From Fictibacillus barbaricus (GTDB taxonomy: Bacteria; Bacillota; Bacilli; Bacillales; Fictibacillaceae): 64,000 nucleotides of DNA. The DNA lies in assembly GCF_014635025.1 (NCBI RefSeq), contig NZ_BMCE01000002.1:682001-746000 (forward strand). The letters are read 5' to 3'. This document shows, one piece after another, positions 46,803 through 56,361 of this stretch (the first letter of the stretch is position 1; every line of letters starts with the position of its first letter). The position numbers and the translations under genes were made by a program. The notes under the pieces are model-generated. The model saw only the letters and a program-made list of their open reading frames with translations. It ran no database searches and was not told the origin of the DNA.

Positions 46803-47585
46803 ATGAAAATTGCTTGTATTCAAGTTGATGTTCATTTCGGCAATCCTGATAAGAACTATGAAAATATTGAAAATAAAATACGTGATGCAGTTAGTAAACA
46901 AAATGTAGACACTATTATTTTGCCAGAGCTTTGGGATACGGCGTATGACCTTTCCCGCTTAAATGAGATCAGCGACAGCAACGGAGAGAGAGCAAAAAGC
47001 TTACTGAGCAAACTTTCTAAAGAGTTTGCCGTTAATATCATTGGTGGTTCGATAGCCTGCCGTGAGGGCAACGGTATTTACAACACCTCTCTTAGTTTCA
47101 ATCGAAAAGGAGAGCATATTGGGACCTATTCTAAAGCTCATCTGATCACACTTATGGAAGAAGAAAAGTATATCTCATCTGGAAAAAATAGCAGTATGTT
47201 TAAGATAGATGGAATCTTATCAACTGCAGCTATCTGTTACGACATCCGTTTTCCAGAATGGATTCGTGCACCTTTCCTAAAAGGCGCTAAAATTTTGTTC
47301 GTTCCTGCCCAATGGCCGATACAACGTCAAACCCATTGGAGAGCACTTCTTATGGCACGTGCTATTGAGAACCAGTGCTATGTTATAGCGTGCAACCGTG
47401 TTGGCCAAGATCCAAATAACACATTTGCCGGACAGTCCATGATCGTTGATCCTTGGGGGGATATCATCGCTCAAGGTTCTTCGGGAGATGAAGAAATTCT
47501 TTTTGCAGATATTTCCCCGGAGCTGGTGGAAGAAGTGCGTGCAAAGGTTCCAGTATTTAACGACAGGCGAACTGATCTTTACTAA
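46803..47585 (+). CDS. mtnU: Nitrilase-family amidase MtnU
   Basis: 260-residue carbon-nitrogen hydrolase. The Glu-Lys-Cys triad is seen as ILPELWD, YSKAHLIT and AAICYDIRFPEW. In B. subtilis YkrU/MtnU sits with mtnE and is thought to act as an omega-amidase on the 2-oxo acid amide formed by glutamine-dependent transamination. GTGGGGGT precedes the ATG. It is divergent from mtnE and ahead of the mtnK riboswitch. Confidence 0.88.
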   Translation: MKIACIQVDVHFGNPDKNYENIENKIRDAVSKQNVDTIILPELWDTAYDLSRLNEISDSNGERAKSLLSKLSKEFAVNIIGGSIACREGNGIYNTSLSFNRKGEHIGTYSKAHLITLMEEEKYISSGKNSSMFKIDGILSTAAICYDIRFPEWIRAPFLKGAKILFVPAQWPIQRQTHWRALLMARAIENQCYVIACNRVGQDPNNTFAGQSMIVDPWGDIIAQGSSGDEEILFADISPELVEEVRAKVPVFNDRRTDLY

Positions 47586-47604
47586 TTTTTTCTAAAATTT
47601 TCTG

Positions 47605-47633
47605 TTGACAGACTTCTTTTCACGTTGTAGTAT
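47605..47633 (+). promoter_or_regulatory. Promoter of the mtnK-mtnA-ABC operon
   Basis: Consensus -35 TTGACA (47605-47610), 17-bp spacer, TAGTAT (47628-47633). A hairpin GCGTGAATATTATCACGC follows near 47648-47665, ahead of the riboswitch. Confidence 0.75.
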
Positions 47634-47690
47634 AACGATTATGAATTGCGTGAATATTATCACGCTTTAAAAAGAATCGAATAATTTGGT

Positions 47691-47855
47691 CTCTTATCAA
47701 GAGCAGGTGGAGGGATATGGCCCGATGAAACCCAGCAACCGACCGTAATACCATTGTGAGATGGGGCGCCCGCAACATATGGGGAGCCGCTGATAAAACA
47801 GCGTATGGCACGGTGCTAATTCCAGCAAAACTTGATTGTTTTGCTAAGATAAGAG
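47691..47855 (+). ncRNA. SAM-I (S-box) riboswitch of mtnK with enlarged P3
   Basis: Opens CTCTTATCAAGAG, then AGGTGGAGGGATATGGCCC, GATGAAACCCAGCAACC, later GGTGCTAATTCCAGC and closes with GATAAGAG. The aptamer is 165 nt, 45 longer than the mtnW copy, because the P3 segment is 71 nt (47741-47811) against 26 nt there. The extra part includes a CGCTG/CAGCG hairpin. Confidence 0.95.
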
Positions 47856-47875
47856 GCGCGGATAACTGTCATTCC

Positions 47876-47910
47876 GAGCCTCTTTTCTTATACGAAAAGA
47901 GGCTCTTTTT
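47876..47910 (+). terminator. Expression-platform terminator of the mtnK riboswitch
   Basis: GAGCCTCTTTTC/GAAAAGAGGCTC perfect stem with a 6-nt loop and T5, about 30 bp before the mtnK start. Confidence 0.9.
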
Positions 47911-47942
47911 ATTTGTAAAAACATTCCGGGGGGGAACAAACA

Positions 47943-49160
47943 ATGAGTGTACAAATAAAACCTACATATGAACCTTTAAACGAGGTAACAGTTCTTGAAG
48001 TAGTAAAAGCATTAGATTTCTTTGAAGAAGCTGCACTTAGCCACTTACATGTTAAAGAAATAGGAGATGGTAATTTAAATCTTGTTTTTCACATAGAGGA
48101 TCAAGCTTCTAAGAAGGCTCTGATTGTTAAACAGGCACTTCCATATGCAAAAGTAGTTGGTGAGAGCTGGCCGCTTACGCTTGACCGTGCGAGAATCGAA
48201 AGCGAAGCACTTCTGAAAGAAGCTGAATCTGTACCTCACTTAGTACCAAAGGTATATTATTCAGACCGAACATTAGCAGTAACGGTTATGGAAGATCTAT
48301 CTGATCACCTCATCCTTCGAAAAGGCTTTATCGATGGACACACGTATCCTGCCTTAGCTGAGGATATTGGAACATTTACAGCCAAGACCGCCTTTTACTC
48401 AAGTGATTTTTATCTGCATCCATTTGAGAAAAAAGAACAAGTGAAGCGCTTTTCAAATCCTGAACTCTGCAAGATTACGGAAGACTTAGTGTTTACAGAT
48501 CCATTCTTTAACCACGATACTAACGACTATCCTGCTGAACTGCAGAGTGAAGTCGATAAAATCTGGAATGATACAGAGTTACTTAGAGAAGTTTCTAAGC
48601 TGCGGTTCTCTTTCTTATCAAAAGCAGAAATCCTGCTTCACGGGGACCTTCATACAGGAAGCATCTTCGTTAAAGAAAACTCTACTAAAGTGATCGATCC
48701 TGAGTTTGCTTTCTATGGACCTGCAGGTTTTGATATTGCTCACTTTATTGCAAATTTAGCCCTTAATTATTTGTCACAAAACGCACATGCCAAAGAACCT
48801 TTTAACCGAGAGTCTATTCAATTATATTTACTGCAAACGATTGAAAAATCTTGGGATACGTTTACAGAAACGTTCACACAATTATGGAACGAAAAATCGA
48901 CTGATCCTTATGCCCATGTAGATGGTGTTTTAGAAAACTTCTTACAAAAAACGTTCCAGCAAGCGATTGGATTTGCTGGCTGTGAAATCATCCGCCGAAC
49001 AATTGGTCTTGCACATGTTGCAGATCTGGATACCATCCAGCAGAAAGACGTAGAGCTGTTTTATAAGAAAAAGGCCTTGGAACTTGGAAGCAAATTGATT
49101 AAAAATCAACGGAATATCACAAACATTACAGAACTGACTGACTGGATTAGAGGTGCTTAA
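47943..49160 (+). CDS. mtnK: Methylthioribose kinase
   Basis: 405-residue aminoglycoside-phosphotransferase-fold kinase. GDGNLNLVF (nucleotide loop), LHGDLHTGSIFV (catalytic Asp) and VIDPEFAFYG (metal Asp) are present. It phosphorylates 5-methylthioribose, the sugar left after MTA nucleosidase action. First gene of the operon; 3 bp before mtnA. GGGGGG lies 7-10 bp upstream of the ATG. Confidence 0.95.
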   Translation: MSVQIKPTYEPLNEVTVLEVVKALDFFEEAALSHLHVKEIGDGNLNLVFHIEDQASKKALIVKQALPYAKVVGESWPLTLDRARIESEALLKEAESVPHLVPKVYYSDRTLAVTVMEDLSDHLILRKGFIDGHTYPALAEDIGTFTAKTAFYSSDFYLHPFEKKEQVKRFSNPELCKITEDLVFTDPFFNHDTNDYPAELQSEVDKIWNDTELLREVSKLRFSFLSKAEILLHGDLHTGSIFVKENSTKVIDPEFAFYGPAGFDIAHFIANLALNYLSQNAHAKEPFNRESIQLYLLQTIEKSWDTFTETFTQLWNEKSTDPYAHVDGVLENFLQKTFQQAIGFAGCEIIRRTIGLAHVADLDTIQQKDVELFYKKKALELGSKLIKNQRNITNITELTDWIRGA

Positions 49161-49163
49161 TTA

Positions 49164-50219
49164 ATGACTGTAGCTGAAAAATGGGTGCCTTCTGTACGTT
49201 ACAGAGGCGACCACTTGCTTATTTTAGATCAACAACAACTTCCCCATCACACGGTTTACTTGAATGTTACAAGTATTGGACATGTATGGGACACTATTTC
49301 AAAACTGAAGGTTCGCGGAGCACCAGCGATTGGAATCACAGCTGCTTTTGGTCTTGCCCTTTGGAGCAACACTGTAAAAGAAGATGATCTTTCTATTTTT
49401 CTATCAAAACTGAAAGAACAACGAGATTACCTCGCCTCGTCTCGCCCTACTGCGGTTAACTTATTTTGGGCAATCGACCGTGTGGCTGCAGCGGCACAGT
49501 CTGCAACATCAGTAGATGATGCGAAAAAACGGATTGAATCAGAAGCTCTTCACATACAAGAAGAAGATGAAAATACATGCCGGAAGATCGGTGAATATGC
49601 GTTGTCCCTTTTACAAGACGGTGATGCGGTTATGACCATTTGCAACGCTGGAGCTATCGCAACGAGTAAATATGGAACAGCTCTTGCACCCTTCCACCTA
49701 GCAAAAGAAAAAGGCTGGACCTTGTCTGTTTACGCAAACGAAACCCGTCCTGTACTTCAAGGATCTCGTTTAACAGCTTGGGAGCTTCAAGCAAATGACA
49801 TCGATGTAACCCTTATTACCGATAACATGGCTGCTCATACGCTCAAAACTAAAAATATCAAAGCTGTTATCGTCGGCTGTGACCGTGTTGCTGCTAACGG
49901 GGATACAGCCAACAAAATCGGTACATTCGGTTTAGCTCTTCAAGCACGAGCATTAGGTATACCCTTTTATGTCGCTTGCCCTCTCTCTACCCTAGATCTG
50001 GTTACGGCAAGCGGTTCAGACATTCCGATTGAAGAACGGCCAGAAGAAGAAGTGACACACATAAATGGTGTTCGTATTGCACCTGAAGGAATTAAAGTAT
50101 TTAACCCAGCATTCGACGTTACGCCAGCAGAATATATATCAGCGATCATTACGGAAAAGGGTATCATCAAGGGCAACTATACGAATGAACTGCCAAAGCT
50201 AAAGGAGGAACACAAGTGA
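49164..50219 (+). CDS. mtnA: Methylthioribose-1-phosphate isomerase
   Basis: 351-residue eIF2B-alpha-like isomerase. [24 protein letters not shown] and [18 protein letters not shown] (catalytic Cys and Asp areas) are all conserved. It makes methylthioribulose-1-phosphate from the MtnK product. The stop overlaps the GTG start of the binding-protein gene (GTGA), tying salvage and transport together. Confidence 0.95.
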   Translation: MTVAEKWVPSVRYRGDHLLILDQQQLPHHTVYLNVTSIGHVWDTISKLKVRGAPAIGITAAFGLALWSNTVKEDDLSIFLSKLKEQRDYLASSRPTAVNLFWAIDRVAAAAQSATSVDDAKKRIESEALHIQEEDENTCRKIGEYALSLLQDGDAVMTICNAGAIATSKYGTALAPFHLAKEKGWTLSVYANETRPVLQGSRLTAWELQANDIDVTLITDNMAAHTLKTKNIKAVIVGCDRVAANGDTANKIGTFGLALQARALGIPFYVACPLSTLDLVTASGSDIPIEERPEEEVTHINGVRIAPEGIKVFNPAFDVTPAEYISAIITEKGIIKGNYTNELPKLKEEHK

Positions 50220-51352
50220 AACCATACAAAGTAGTAGCAACAGCTTTCTTAACAGCATCCCTTCTTTTAGCGGGATGTACGAGTGAACAAGATGCACTTT
50301 CCAGTAAAACAGAAACAAAGCCCGCATCAGCGACCGAGTCAAAAACAAAAGAAACAAACCAAGCAGCTGCATCAAGTGAAGTTCCAGAGCAGCTTCAAAA
50401 ACCTTTAAAGATTGCTTCCATTAATCAATTCTCGATTGGAACGTTTTCTTCTCAATATATTAGCGGTGTGAAGAAACAGGTTGAGAAGTTTGGCGGCGAG
50501 GTTCAAATCTATAATGCTGACAATGATCTTTCCAAAATGGCGGCATATGTAGAAACAGCAGTTAACCAGCAAGTAGATGGCATATTGATCGACCATGGAC
50601 GTGCTGATGCAATTGCACCAAGTGTTAAGAAGGCGGTTGAAGCAGGCATCCCTGTTGTCGCATTTGACAGTGATATTAGTATTCCGGGTGTAACCGTGAT
50701 CGACCAGGATGACTATAGCCTTTCATGGAATGCTTTGCGCAGCATGGCACAAGACTTGAACGGAAAAGGCGAGATTGTTTATGTTTGGGTAGGCGGATTC
50801 ACTCCGATGGAACGCAGAAATGTGATGTATGAAGCATTTAAAAAGCGTTATCCTTCTATAAAAGAAATTGCGCGGTTTGGTAACGCAAGCCAAAATACGG
50901 CTCTAGATACACAATCACAGATGGAAGCGCTTCTCCAGAAATATCCGAACAAAGGTGATATCGATGCGGTATTCGCACCTTGGGATGAGTTTGCAAAAGG
51001 TGTAACGCGTGCGATTCAGCAGGCTGGCCGTGATGAGATCAAAGTGTACGGGATCGACCTCAGTGATGAAGATCTGCAGCTGATGCAAGAACCAAACAGC
51101 CCTTGGACAGCAACAGCTGCGACTGATCCTGCCGATGTAGGAAAGCTGCAGGTGCGTTTTCTCTATCAAAAAGCAGCTGGTGAAGAAACACCTCAAATCT
51201 ATAGCGTTCAGCCGCATCTTGTTGAAAAAGAAGATCTGCCGAACACGAAAGTATCTATGAGTGAGATCGGTAAATATGTGGATGGTTGGGGTAAATCAGA
51301 TGCTGCTACTTCACCATGGATGGAAAACTTAAAGAAGGCGAATCAAAAATGA
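50216..51352 (+). CDS. Sugar-type ABC importer lipoprotein (candidate methylthioribose-binding protein)
   Basis: 378-residue type I periplasmic-binding-protein of the RbsB family. The signal peptide ends LLLAGC (Cys21), then a Ser/Thr/Lys linker; [20 protein letters not shown] starts the first lobe. It should capture a pentose-like ligand outside the membrane. Starts with GTG that overlaps the mtnA stop, preceded by AAAGGAGG. Because it shares the riboswitch operon of mtnK-mtnA, I infer the ligand is methylthioribose. Confidence 0.85.
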   Translation: MKPYKVVATAFLTASLLLAGCTSEQDALSSKTETKPASATESKTKETNQAAASSEVPEQLQKPLKIASINQFSIGTFSSQYISGVKKQVEKFGGEVQIYNADNDLSKMAAYVETAVNQQVDGILIDHGRADAIAPSVKKAVEAGIPVVAFDSDISIPGVTVIDQDDYSLSWNALRSMAQDLNGKGEIVYVWVGGFTPMERRNVMYEAFKKRYPSIKEIARFGNASQNTALDTQSQMEALLQKYPNKGDIDAVFAPWDEFAKGVTRAIQQAGRDEIKVYGIDLSDEDLQLMQEPNSPWTATAATDPADVGKLQVRFLYQKAAGEETPQIYSVQPHLVEKEDLPNTKVSMSEIGKYVDGWGKSDAATSPWMENLKKANQK

Positions 51353-52854
51353 CCATACTTTCATTAACTTCTATACAAAAGTCGTTTGGCGATCAAACCG
51401 TACTTAAAGGAGTGGACTTTACCGTGAATAGCGGTGAGGTCCATGCTCTTTTAGGGGCAAATGGTGCAGGAAAAAGTACGCTGATGAAAATATTATCAGG
51501 TGACTATGAAAAAGACGGCGGCAGCATCACCTTAAATCAAAAAGAGCAGTACTTTAAAACTCCTGCTGATGCAAAAGAAGCAGGCATTGAAATGGTTGTA
51601 CAGGAAGTGGATACAGCACTTGTACCTTCTTTAAGCATTGCAGAGAACGTGACGATGAATGCATTTATTACGGGACCAGCTTTCTTTTCGTGGAGAAAAC
51701 GGAATAAGCGGGCTGAAGAACTTTTACAAAGAGTAGGCTTGAAGCTGGACCCTTCCCTTCCCCTCTCCCAATGTTCGTTAGCTGAAAAACAGCTAGTGCT
51801 TATTGCGAAAGCATTATCTCGTGAGATTTCGTTTATTATTCTAGATGAACCGACTGCCGCCTTAAGCACGAAAGAAGCAGATCATCTTTTCAGCGTACTG
51901 CGTGATCTGCAAAAACAAGGCGTTGGGATCATCTATATCTCGCATCGTTTGCCTGAAGTGATGGAGTTATCAACCAAGATAACGGTGTTAAAGGATGGGT
52001 TTGTAACGCTTCACAAAGATACTTCTTCCTGTTCCTCTGAAGAAATCGTTCGGGCAATGTTAGGAAATGAACTGGTAGAACTTTTAAATGATGAAGAAGA
52101 ACGGGTATTGGGTAATCCCCTTTTAGACGTCAATAACTTCAGAGTACCTACAACAAATGAAACGCTCTCATTTTCGATTAGAGAAGGAGAAATTGTAGGA
52201 GTAGCCGGATTAGTCGGTGCTGGTAAAACTGAAACAGCCCGAGCTCTTTTTGGTGCCGATCCATCTAATGATCCTGTTTCTATTAAAGGGAAAAAGATAA
52301 GAATTACGAGTCCTCAAAAAGCGATCTCTGCAGGCATCGGCTTCGTTCCCGAAGAACGCCGTAAAGAGGGGATACTCGTCGATTTTAATGTTGTAGAAAA
52401 TTTGACTCTTCCTGTATTAAAGCAGTTTACAAAATTTGGATTTATCCAAAAGAAGCGTGAACGAACTGAAGCGGAAAAGTGGATTAAGCAACTGGGGATA
52501 AAAACGCAAAAATCCACACTTCTTCTTAACTATCTCAGCGGTGGTAATCAGCAAAAAACAGCAATCGGAAAATGGCTTCTTAATGATGGTGATATTTACA
52601 TTTTTGATGAACCGACAAAAGGTATCGATGTGGGTGCAAAACAAGATGTGTTTCGGTATATCAAGGAGCTCGCACGAAATAAAAAAGGCATCCTTTACTT
52701 TACGAGTGAGATTCAAGAACTGCTTGCCTTCTGTGATCGAATCCTTGTTATGTATGATGGAAAAATTGCGGGTGAACTGAGCAAAGAAGAAGCAACAACG
52801 GAAAAAATTATGCACTATGCAACAGGAGGTCATTATGGCACAGTACGTTCATAA
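51349..52854 (+). CDS. Sugar-type ABC importer ATPase
   Basis: 501-residue RbsA-type protein with two ABC domains. First: Walker A GANGAGKST, Walker B FIILDEPTAAL. Second: GLVGAGKTETA, signature LSGGNQQKTAIGKWL, Walker B IYIFDEPTKGID. The first-domain signature is degenerate (LSQCSLAEKQLVLIAKAL), common in this class. Its ATG overlaps the binding-protein stop (ATGA). Confidence 0.9.
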   Translation: MTILSLTSIQKSFGDQTVLKGVDFTVNSGEVHALLGANGAGKSTLMKILSGDYEKDGGSITLNQKEQYFKTPADAKEAGIEMVVQEVDTALVPSLSIAENVTMNAFITGPAFFSWRKRNKRAEELLQRVGLKLDPSLPLSQCSLAEKQLVLIAKALSREISFIILDEPTAALSTKEADHLFSVLRDLQKQGVGIIYISHRLPEVMELSTKITVLKDGFVTLHKDTSSCSSEEIVRAMLGNELVELLNDEEERVLGNPLLDVNNFRVPTTNETLSFSIREGEIVGVAGLVGAGKTETARALFGADPSNDPVSIKGKKIRITSPQKAISAGIGFVPEERRKEGILVDFNVVENLTLPVLKQFTKFGFIQKKRERTEAEKWIKQLGIKTQKSTLLLNYLSGGNQQKTAIGKWLLNDGDIYIFDEPTKGIDVGAKQDVFRYIKELARNKKGILYFTSEIQELLAFCDRILVMYDGKIAGELSKEEATTEKIMHYATGGHYGTVRS

Positions 52855-53872
52855 AGAACAGATAGAAAAAGAGAACAATCGAACAAAATATACATTTCAG
52901 GAAAAGGTATTTCCATTCCTGTACCGCTACGGAACACTTATTGTCATTCTGCTGACGGTTATTGGATTCAGCCTCGCTAATGACAAGTTTCTAAGCTATC
53001 AAAACTTTACCGATATTCTGCGATCGGTCTCTATTATTACACTGTTAGCAATCGGTGTTACCATCTCATTGATTGTTGGCGGTTTTGACCTTTCTGTTGG
53101 ATCTACAGCCAGCCTTGCTACTGTTACAAGCGCTGCTTCTCTTGTATTGTATCGTCAGGAAACGATTATCGCTATCTTAATTCCTATTATAATCGGGCTG
53201 TTGGTTGGTCTATTAAACTCCTTTTTCGTTGTAAAAGTCAGGCTTCCCGATCTGCTTGCCACACTTGCAGTAATGTATATTATTAACGGCCTTCATCTGA
53301 CATTTACTAAGGGCTTTTCTATCTACAACAACATGCCTTTAACAGAGGGTGGAACAGCACCTGGGGTATTCCTTCCTTCGTTTCTATTTATTGGTCAAGG
53401 AGAAATCATCTCCGTTCCGGTACCTGTTATTATTATGCTGATCGCCGTTATAGTAGTTCATATCATTCTTCAGCAATCTCGTTTTGGAAGATTGCTATAC
53501 ATTACAGGGGGAAATGAAGAAGCGGCGCGCTTATCTGGTGTACCTGTTCAACGTTATAAAATGTATGCTTATCTCCTATCTGCCTTTTTTGCAACACTAG
53601 CTGGTATATTATTAGCAGCTCGAATAGGTACCGGCCAAGTTTCAGCAGGCGCTCCTCTTTTAATGGACGGTGTTGCAGCTGCATTTATCGGTTTCTCCGT
53701 ATTTGGTGCAGGGAAGCCGAATGTGATCGGAACGTTTGTTGGAGCTGTTTTAATCGGAATCCTGCTTAACGGACTCACCATGTTAAATGTTCCTTACTAC
53801 GCACAAGATATTGTAAAAGGATCTATCTTAATTGGTGCGCTGGCATTTATGTACTATGACAAGAAAAAATAA
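52835..53872 (+). CDS. Sugar-type ABC importer permease
   Basis: 345-residue RbsC-type permease with eight or more helices; GGFDLSVGSTASLATVTSA and GGNEEAARLSGVPVQRYK are the family marks. It starts 20 bp inside the ATPase gene, after AGGAGG, so translation is coupled. It forms the channel for the proposed methylthioribose importer. Confidence 0.9.
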   Translation: MAQYVHKEQIEKENNRTKYTFQEKVFPFLYRYGTLIVILLTVIGFSLANDKFLSYQNFTDILRSVSIITLLAIGVTISLIVGGFDLSVGSTASLATVTSAASLVLYRQETIIAILIPIIIGLLVGLLNSFFVVKVRLPDLLATLAVMYIINGLHLTFTKGFSIYNNMPLTEGGTAPGVFLPSFLFIGQGEIISVPVPVIIMLIAVIVVHIILQQSRFGRLLYITGGNEEAARLSGVPVQRYKMYAYLLSAFFATLAGILLAARIGTGQVSAGAPLLMDGVAAAFIGFSVFGAGKPNVIGTFVGAVLIGILLNGLTMLNVPYYAQDIVKGSILIGALAFMYYDKKK

Positions 53873-53876
53873 TAAA

Positions 53877-53915
53877 CAAAAACAGCACCCTCGCTTTTAG
53901 GAAGTGCTGTTTTTT
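53877..53915. terminator. Terminator of the mtnK operon
   Basis: AAACAGCAC/GTGCTGTTT outer stem with a few internal mismatches, T6 on the plus strand; the minus-strand A-run could also serve the convergent gene. Confidence 0.75.
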
Positions 53916-55705
53916 ACTGTATAGAAATTTGTAATAAACTGCTCTGCGTCATATGCAGGCATCGGTTTACTTATAATGTACCCTTGAGCCATATGACAGC
54001 CATATTCTCGAAGCAGCTTCATCTGTTCAAACGTTTCAACACCCTCAGCCACAGTAGACAGGGATAGTCCTTCACACATCATAATAATCGCTTTAATAAT
54101 TGCTGCGTCACTGGTATTAAAATAATCATCGCTTAAATGTCTAATAAAGCTTTGATCGATCTTCAATGAGTCTACCGGAAAGTCTTTTAAGTAACTAAGA
54201 GAACTATAACCTGTTCCAAAATCATCAATGGATAATTGAACACCAAGTTCTCTTAACTCACGCATAATGCTGATGCTATACTGCACATTTTTAATCATCG
54301 TGCTTTCTGTCAGTTCTAAGTGAAGATATTCTGCAGATAATCCAGCCTCTTCAAGTGCTTCTTTTACTTCATATACAAACGATAACCTTTGGAATTGTCT
54401 GCCTGAAACGTTTACAGAAATTGATAGATGAGTTGCTCCACCGTCATGCCATTTTTTGAGCTGTTTACAAGATTCAAACAACACGAATCGGCCAATTTCG
54501 TCGATCAGACCAATCTCTTCAGCTAACGGGACAAACTGTATAGGAGAAATGAGTCCCAATTCAGGATGATTCCACCTGATAAGCGCTTCGAACCCTATCA
54601 CTCTCTCTGTTTTCAAACAAAATTGCGGCTGAAAGTACGGTTCCAGTTCCCCTTTTTGAACAGCTTTTCGCAGATAGCCTTCCAGTTTAAGGCGCTCTAA
54701 TGTAAAAGCGTTCATCTCACCTGTAAAAAATTCCCGTTTTCCCCGCCCTTTTTCTTTTGCTTTATGAAGAGCAGTATCTGCATTCTTAATTAGAACATCA
54801 GCACTCGTACTATCATTTGGGTAGATACTGATCCCGATTGAAGTACTGACCGTATATTCTTGTCCATCCAAATAGATCGGCATCTTTAAGGCTTCTGTAA
54901 TCCGGTTTGCAGTGTCGATCACATCATCCGGTTTATCAATCGACGTTAGAATCAATGTAAAGAGGTCACCGGCAAAACGGCATAACAGATCTTGGCTATT
55001 GATTACTTGCCTTAATTGTTTACCTACATGTTTTAAAACCACATCACCAATATGATGACCAAAACTTTCATTAATGATTTTAAATTGATCAATATCTATA
55101 AACATCACAGCTAGTTTACTTCGTGAATGATCGCTTTCAGCTATTAACTCACGCAGTCTCTTCTCAAACATACTTCTGTTCGGTAAACCAGTAAGAGAAT
55201 CATGAAAAGCTAATTGCTCGATCTCCTCTTCAGCTTTAAGCTGCCACGTAATATTCTTTCCTATACCGTACACCCCGACAACTTTTTGATTTACTACGAT
55301 TGGAATGTTCGTAATGCTGCTTAATAGCTGGCTGCCATCCTTTCTTTTGATGCTTGTAACAAACGTCTGGGGTTTATCATATACGGCAAGCCTAAAATGT
55401 TCAATAACACGCTTATGATCTTCTTCACTAACAAATTTTAGTGCGTGGGCTGAAAGCATGTCCTCCTTGGAGAATCCAAGAGTTTGGACGAGTGCATGAT
55501 TTACACTCGTAATATAACCCTTCATATCCATGGAATAGATCATATCAGGATTATGATCAAATAATGATTTGTAACGCTGTTCAGATTCTAAAAGATTACT
55601 AGTAAGCTCTTCCATCTCTTTAGTATTCATTTGTATTAAATGAGATAGTGCTAACAGTTCATCACTCTCTTTTATATATCCAGCTATAGTGGGATTGGTT
55701 TTCAT
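53897..55705 (-). CDS. PAS-GGDEF(degenerate)-EAL cyclic-di-GMP protein
   Basis: 602 residues, no membrane helix. PAS at about 40-155 (YKSLFDHNPDMIYSMDMKGY); GGDEF domain about 165-325, where the active-site motif reads AGDLF (residues 245-249) in FAGDLFTLIL, so cyclase activity is improbable; EAL domain about 345-590 with EALIRW, LHLELTES, DDFGTGYSSLSYL and AEGVET intact. Likely a cyclic-di-GMP phosphodiesterase with a sensory PAS, the GGDEF part perhaps binding GTP as a regulator. Single gene. Confidence 0.9.
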   Translation of the reverse strand: MKTNPTIAGYIKESDELLALSHLIQMNTKEMEELTSNLLESEQRYKSLFDHNPDMIYSMDMKGYITSVNHALVQTLGFSKEDMLSAHALKFVSEEDHKRVIEHFRLAVYDKPQTFVTSIKRKDGSQLLSSITNIPIVVNQKVVGVYGIGKNITWQLKAEEEIEQLAFHDSLTGLPNRSMFEKRLRELIAESDHSRSKLAVMFIDIDQFKIINESFGHHIGDVVLKHVGKQLRQVINSQDLLCRFAGDLFTLILTSIDKPDDVIDTANRITEALKMPIYLDGQEYTVSTSIGISIYPNDSTSADVLIKNADTALHKAKEKGRGKREFFTGEMNAFTLERLKLEGYLRKAVQKGELEPYFQPQFCLKTERVIGFEALIRWNHPELGLISPIQFVPLAEEIGLIDEIGRFVLFESCKQLKKWHDGGATHLSISVNVSGRQFQRLSFVYEVKEALEEAGLSAEYLHLELTESTMIKNVQYSISIMRELRELGVQLSIDDFGTGYSSLSYLKDFPVDSLKIDQSFIRHLSDDYFNTSDAAIIKAIIMMCEGLSLSTVAEGVETFEQMKLLREYGCHMAQGYIISKPMPAYDAEQFITNFYTVKNSTS

Positions 55706-55821
55706 GCTTACACCTCATCTGCCAAGGAAACGTAAAATCTTGAAATTGCCTCGCTCTCATTAATATCGGTGTACAGTCAGCTTTCTTTACACTATTAACG
55801 ATTAGTTATTTTTATCCAATA

Positions 55822-55850
55822 AAAAAACCACCTGCGATGCAGGCGATTTT
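55822..55850 (-). terminator. yisL terminator
   Basis: Short stem CGCCTGC/GCAGGTG with a 3-nt loop, T7 on the minus strand. Confidence 0.7.
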
Positions 55851-55857
55851 TTTCTTC

Positions 55858-56214
55858 TTATCCAAGTACGGCATATCCATAAAACAATACTAATAATAAT
55901 GAAACCCAGAAAAACACCCAGTTTAACAAACGGCCTTCGCCACGTTTTTTTTGAACAAGGATGATTTCCATCAAACCTATCATGATAATACCCAGCGTGC
56001 CTTTAATAATGATCGGTCCTTTATTTACAATACCTGGGTCTGTTAAGTAACCAGCAAGCAGGTGTCCACCTGTAGCAAGGATGGCTAAGTACAAAACGCG
56101 TAAGATCATGTGAAAAATTTTAGATTTTTTTTCGGCATTTTTTTTGTATAACATATACGTTACAAAAAACAAAACTAACCCCAGAAACCATGAAGTAACA
56201 TGAGCATGAATCAT
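55858..56214 (-). CDS. yisL: YisL-family membrane protein (DUF1516)
   Basis: 118-residue protein with four membrane helices; starts MIHAHVTSWFLGLVLFFVTY and contains THMILR-like HMILRVLYLAILATG, matching B. subtilis YisL. Function unknown. AGGAGG precedes the ATG. Confidence 0.8.
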   Translation of the reverse strand: MIHAHVTSWFLGLVLFFVTYMLYKKNAEKKSKIFHMILRVLYLAILATGGHLLAGYLTDPGIVNKGPIIIKGTLGIIMIGLMEIILVQKKRGEGRLLNWVFFWVSLLLVLFYGYAVLG

Positions 56215-56361
56215 AAATATATCCTCCTATGTATAATTCTCCATATTACTATACCACGAAGTCACTAGTACTAGGCAATTAAAAGGATTACCCCTGTAAA
56301 GTAAGCACTTTCATTGTTATAATAGCAATGTGAGAAATCTTGCAGAATAGAGGTGTTTCCT

